Assembly (NCBI RefSeq): GCF_900111295.1
Contig: NZ_FOGT01000014.1
Span: forward strand, 55,955 to 119,954
DNA length: 64,000 nt
Source: Salipaludibacillus aurantiacus
GTDB lineage: Bacteria > Bacillota > Bacilli > Bacillales > Salisediminibacteriaceae
Reading direction: 5' to 3'
Under the pieces are notes generated by a model. It saw only the letters and a list, made by a program, of their open reading frames with translations, searched no databases and was not told the DNA's origin. Made by a program: the position numbers and the translations under genes. Positions 63,586 to 64,000 of this stretch are shown here, piece by piece. Within the stretch, counting starts at the first letter, position 1. Every line of letters begins with the position of its first letter.

Positions 63586-63855
63586 ATGGCAGTTGACGGT
63601 TTTCTGGATCGAATAGAAGACGGGAAATTCGGCGTTATCCTTGTTGAGGATATTGGTAAAGAGTATATGGTCCCTAAGAATAACCTTCCAGACGGTGCCA
63701 GGGAAGGTATGTGGCTGACCGTAACCATAGAAGATGAAGAAGTTAAAAGTATAGAGATTAACCGCACGAAAACAATCGGGTTGCAGCAGAAAATTGACTC
63801 GCAGATGGAGCGGATTCGAAAAAAGAAAAAGGGAAGTAAGTTTAAGAGGAAATAG
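63586..63855 (+). CDS. DUF3006 domain protein
   Basis: An 89-aa small protein; DUF3006 spans residues 1-65 (VDGFLDRIEDGKFGVILVED, EYMVPKNNLPDGAREGMWL) and the C-terminus is lysine-rich. No signal peptide. Six bases after the MBL-HhH gene, so co-translated; this pairing recurs in Bacillaceae and suggests a shared job. Exact function unknown. Confidence 0.8.
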   Translation: MAVDGFLDRIEDGKFGVILVEDIGKEYMVPKNNLPDGAREGMWLTVTIEDEEVKSIEINRTKTIGLQQKIDSQMERIRKKKKGSKFKRK

Positions 63856-63876
63856 ATCAATATCATCATTAAGAGA

Positions 63877-63911
63877 ACAGCTGTCCCAGTGTCTGAGGAC
63901 AGCTGTTTTTA
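63877..63911 (+). terminator. Rho-independent terminator after DUF3006
   Basis: Perfect 10-bp arms ACAGCTGTCC and GGACAGCTGT, 10-nt loop, TTTTTA. It is directly followed by the 5' end of a group II intron. Confidence 0.85.
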
Positions 63912-63913
63912 TA

Positions 63914-64000
63914 GTGTGCCCGGCATGTCTGACAGCTAGGTGGTGGAAGTCCACTACGGGCTTGGCAATGGGAACCGTTAGCGAATGGCAAGGGTGTCCG
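63914..64000 (+). ncRNA. 5' end of a group IIC intron, truncated by window edge
   Basis: Begins with the GUGYG consensus as GTGTGCCCGGCATG and ends in this window with AAGGGTGTCCG. Both elements match the start of domain I in the well-studied Oceanobacillus iheyensis group IIC ribozyme. Between them are a hairpin GTGGTGGAAGTCCACTAC and GGGAACCGTTAGCG. It is inserted just after the terminator stem and T run, the known preference of class C introns. The maturase and 3' end lie outside the window. Confidence 0.75.

Overview
The window looks like chromosome from a low-to-moderate GC, endospore-forming Bacillaceae, probably salt- and alkali-tolerant. The evidence is strong AGGAGG ribosome sites, TTG/GTG starts, a SigB-type promoter, a sqhC-like terpenoid cyclase, a SleB-type wall hydrolase, a NaChBac-like sodium channel, TRAP and ABC importers, and very acidic exported proteins. 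The organism call is inference; no rRNA or other marker gene is present.

Layout. 0-4.3 kb: sucrose locus (LacI repressor, PTS EIIBC, sucrose-6-phosphate hydrolase) with a strong promoter between two perfect GGAAACGTTTCC operators. 4.6-10.8 kb: a thiol-redox region with a Crp/Fnr regulator, a glutaredoxin-like protein, a TlpA/ResA-like protein, a TVP38 membrane protein, a MerA-like flavoprotein, an AhpD-like protein, OsmC and a small membrane protein. In both the TlpA-like and the AhpD-like genes a single in-frame TGA sits where the active-site cysteine belongs. Each TGA is followed by a hairpin with the geometry of a bacterial SECIS element, so both are read here as selenoproteins. 11-21.8 kb: sqhC-like cyclase, several uncharacterised proteins, katG and a SigB-type stress gene. 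22-25.8 kb: an amino-acid ABC transporter and a YeeE/YedE-like transporter lacking its usual cysteines. 26-36 kb: small genes, an IS200-type element with a broken transposase, rlmD, gene remnants and a CarD-like regulator. 36-40 kb: an RND exporter followed by about 6.6 copies of a 104-bp hairpin-rich tandem repeat. 41-44.5 kb: ring-cleaving dioxygenase, SpoIIAA-like protein, voltage-gated sodium channel and a VOC protein.

45-54.8 kb is a complete operon resembling the Listeria beta-1,2-glucan (sophorooligosaccharide) system: binding lipoprotein, two permeases, GH3 beta-glucosidase, GH94-type phosphorylase and a LacI regulator, behind a promoter with two GAAACGTTTC operators. The ABC ATPase is missing, so a shared MsmX-type ATPase is expected. 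54.9-59.6 kb, on the minus strand, is a GntR-TRAP transporter-proline racemase family operon whose promoter carries two copies of a 16-bp operator. 60-64 kb holds two LysM wall proteins, a short 21-bp-period repeat, a secreted metallo-beta-lactamase/helix-hairpin-helix lipoprotein with a DUF3006 partner and, directly after that pair's terminator, the 5' end of a group IIC intron running off the window.

The main points for follow-up are the two candidate selenoproteins in one redox region, the 104-bp and 21-bp repeat arrays, a possible AUC start codon in an ABC permease, and a proline-racemase-family enzyme with glycine at its second catalytic position.
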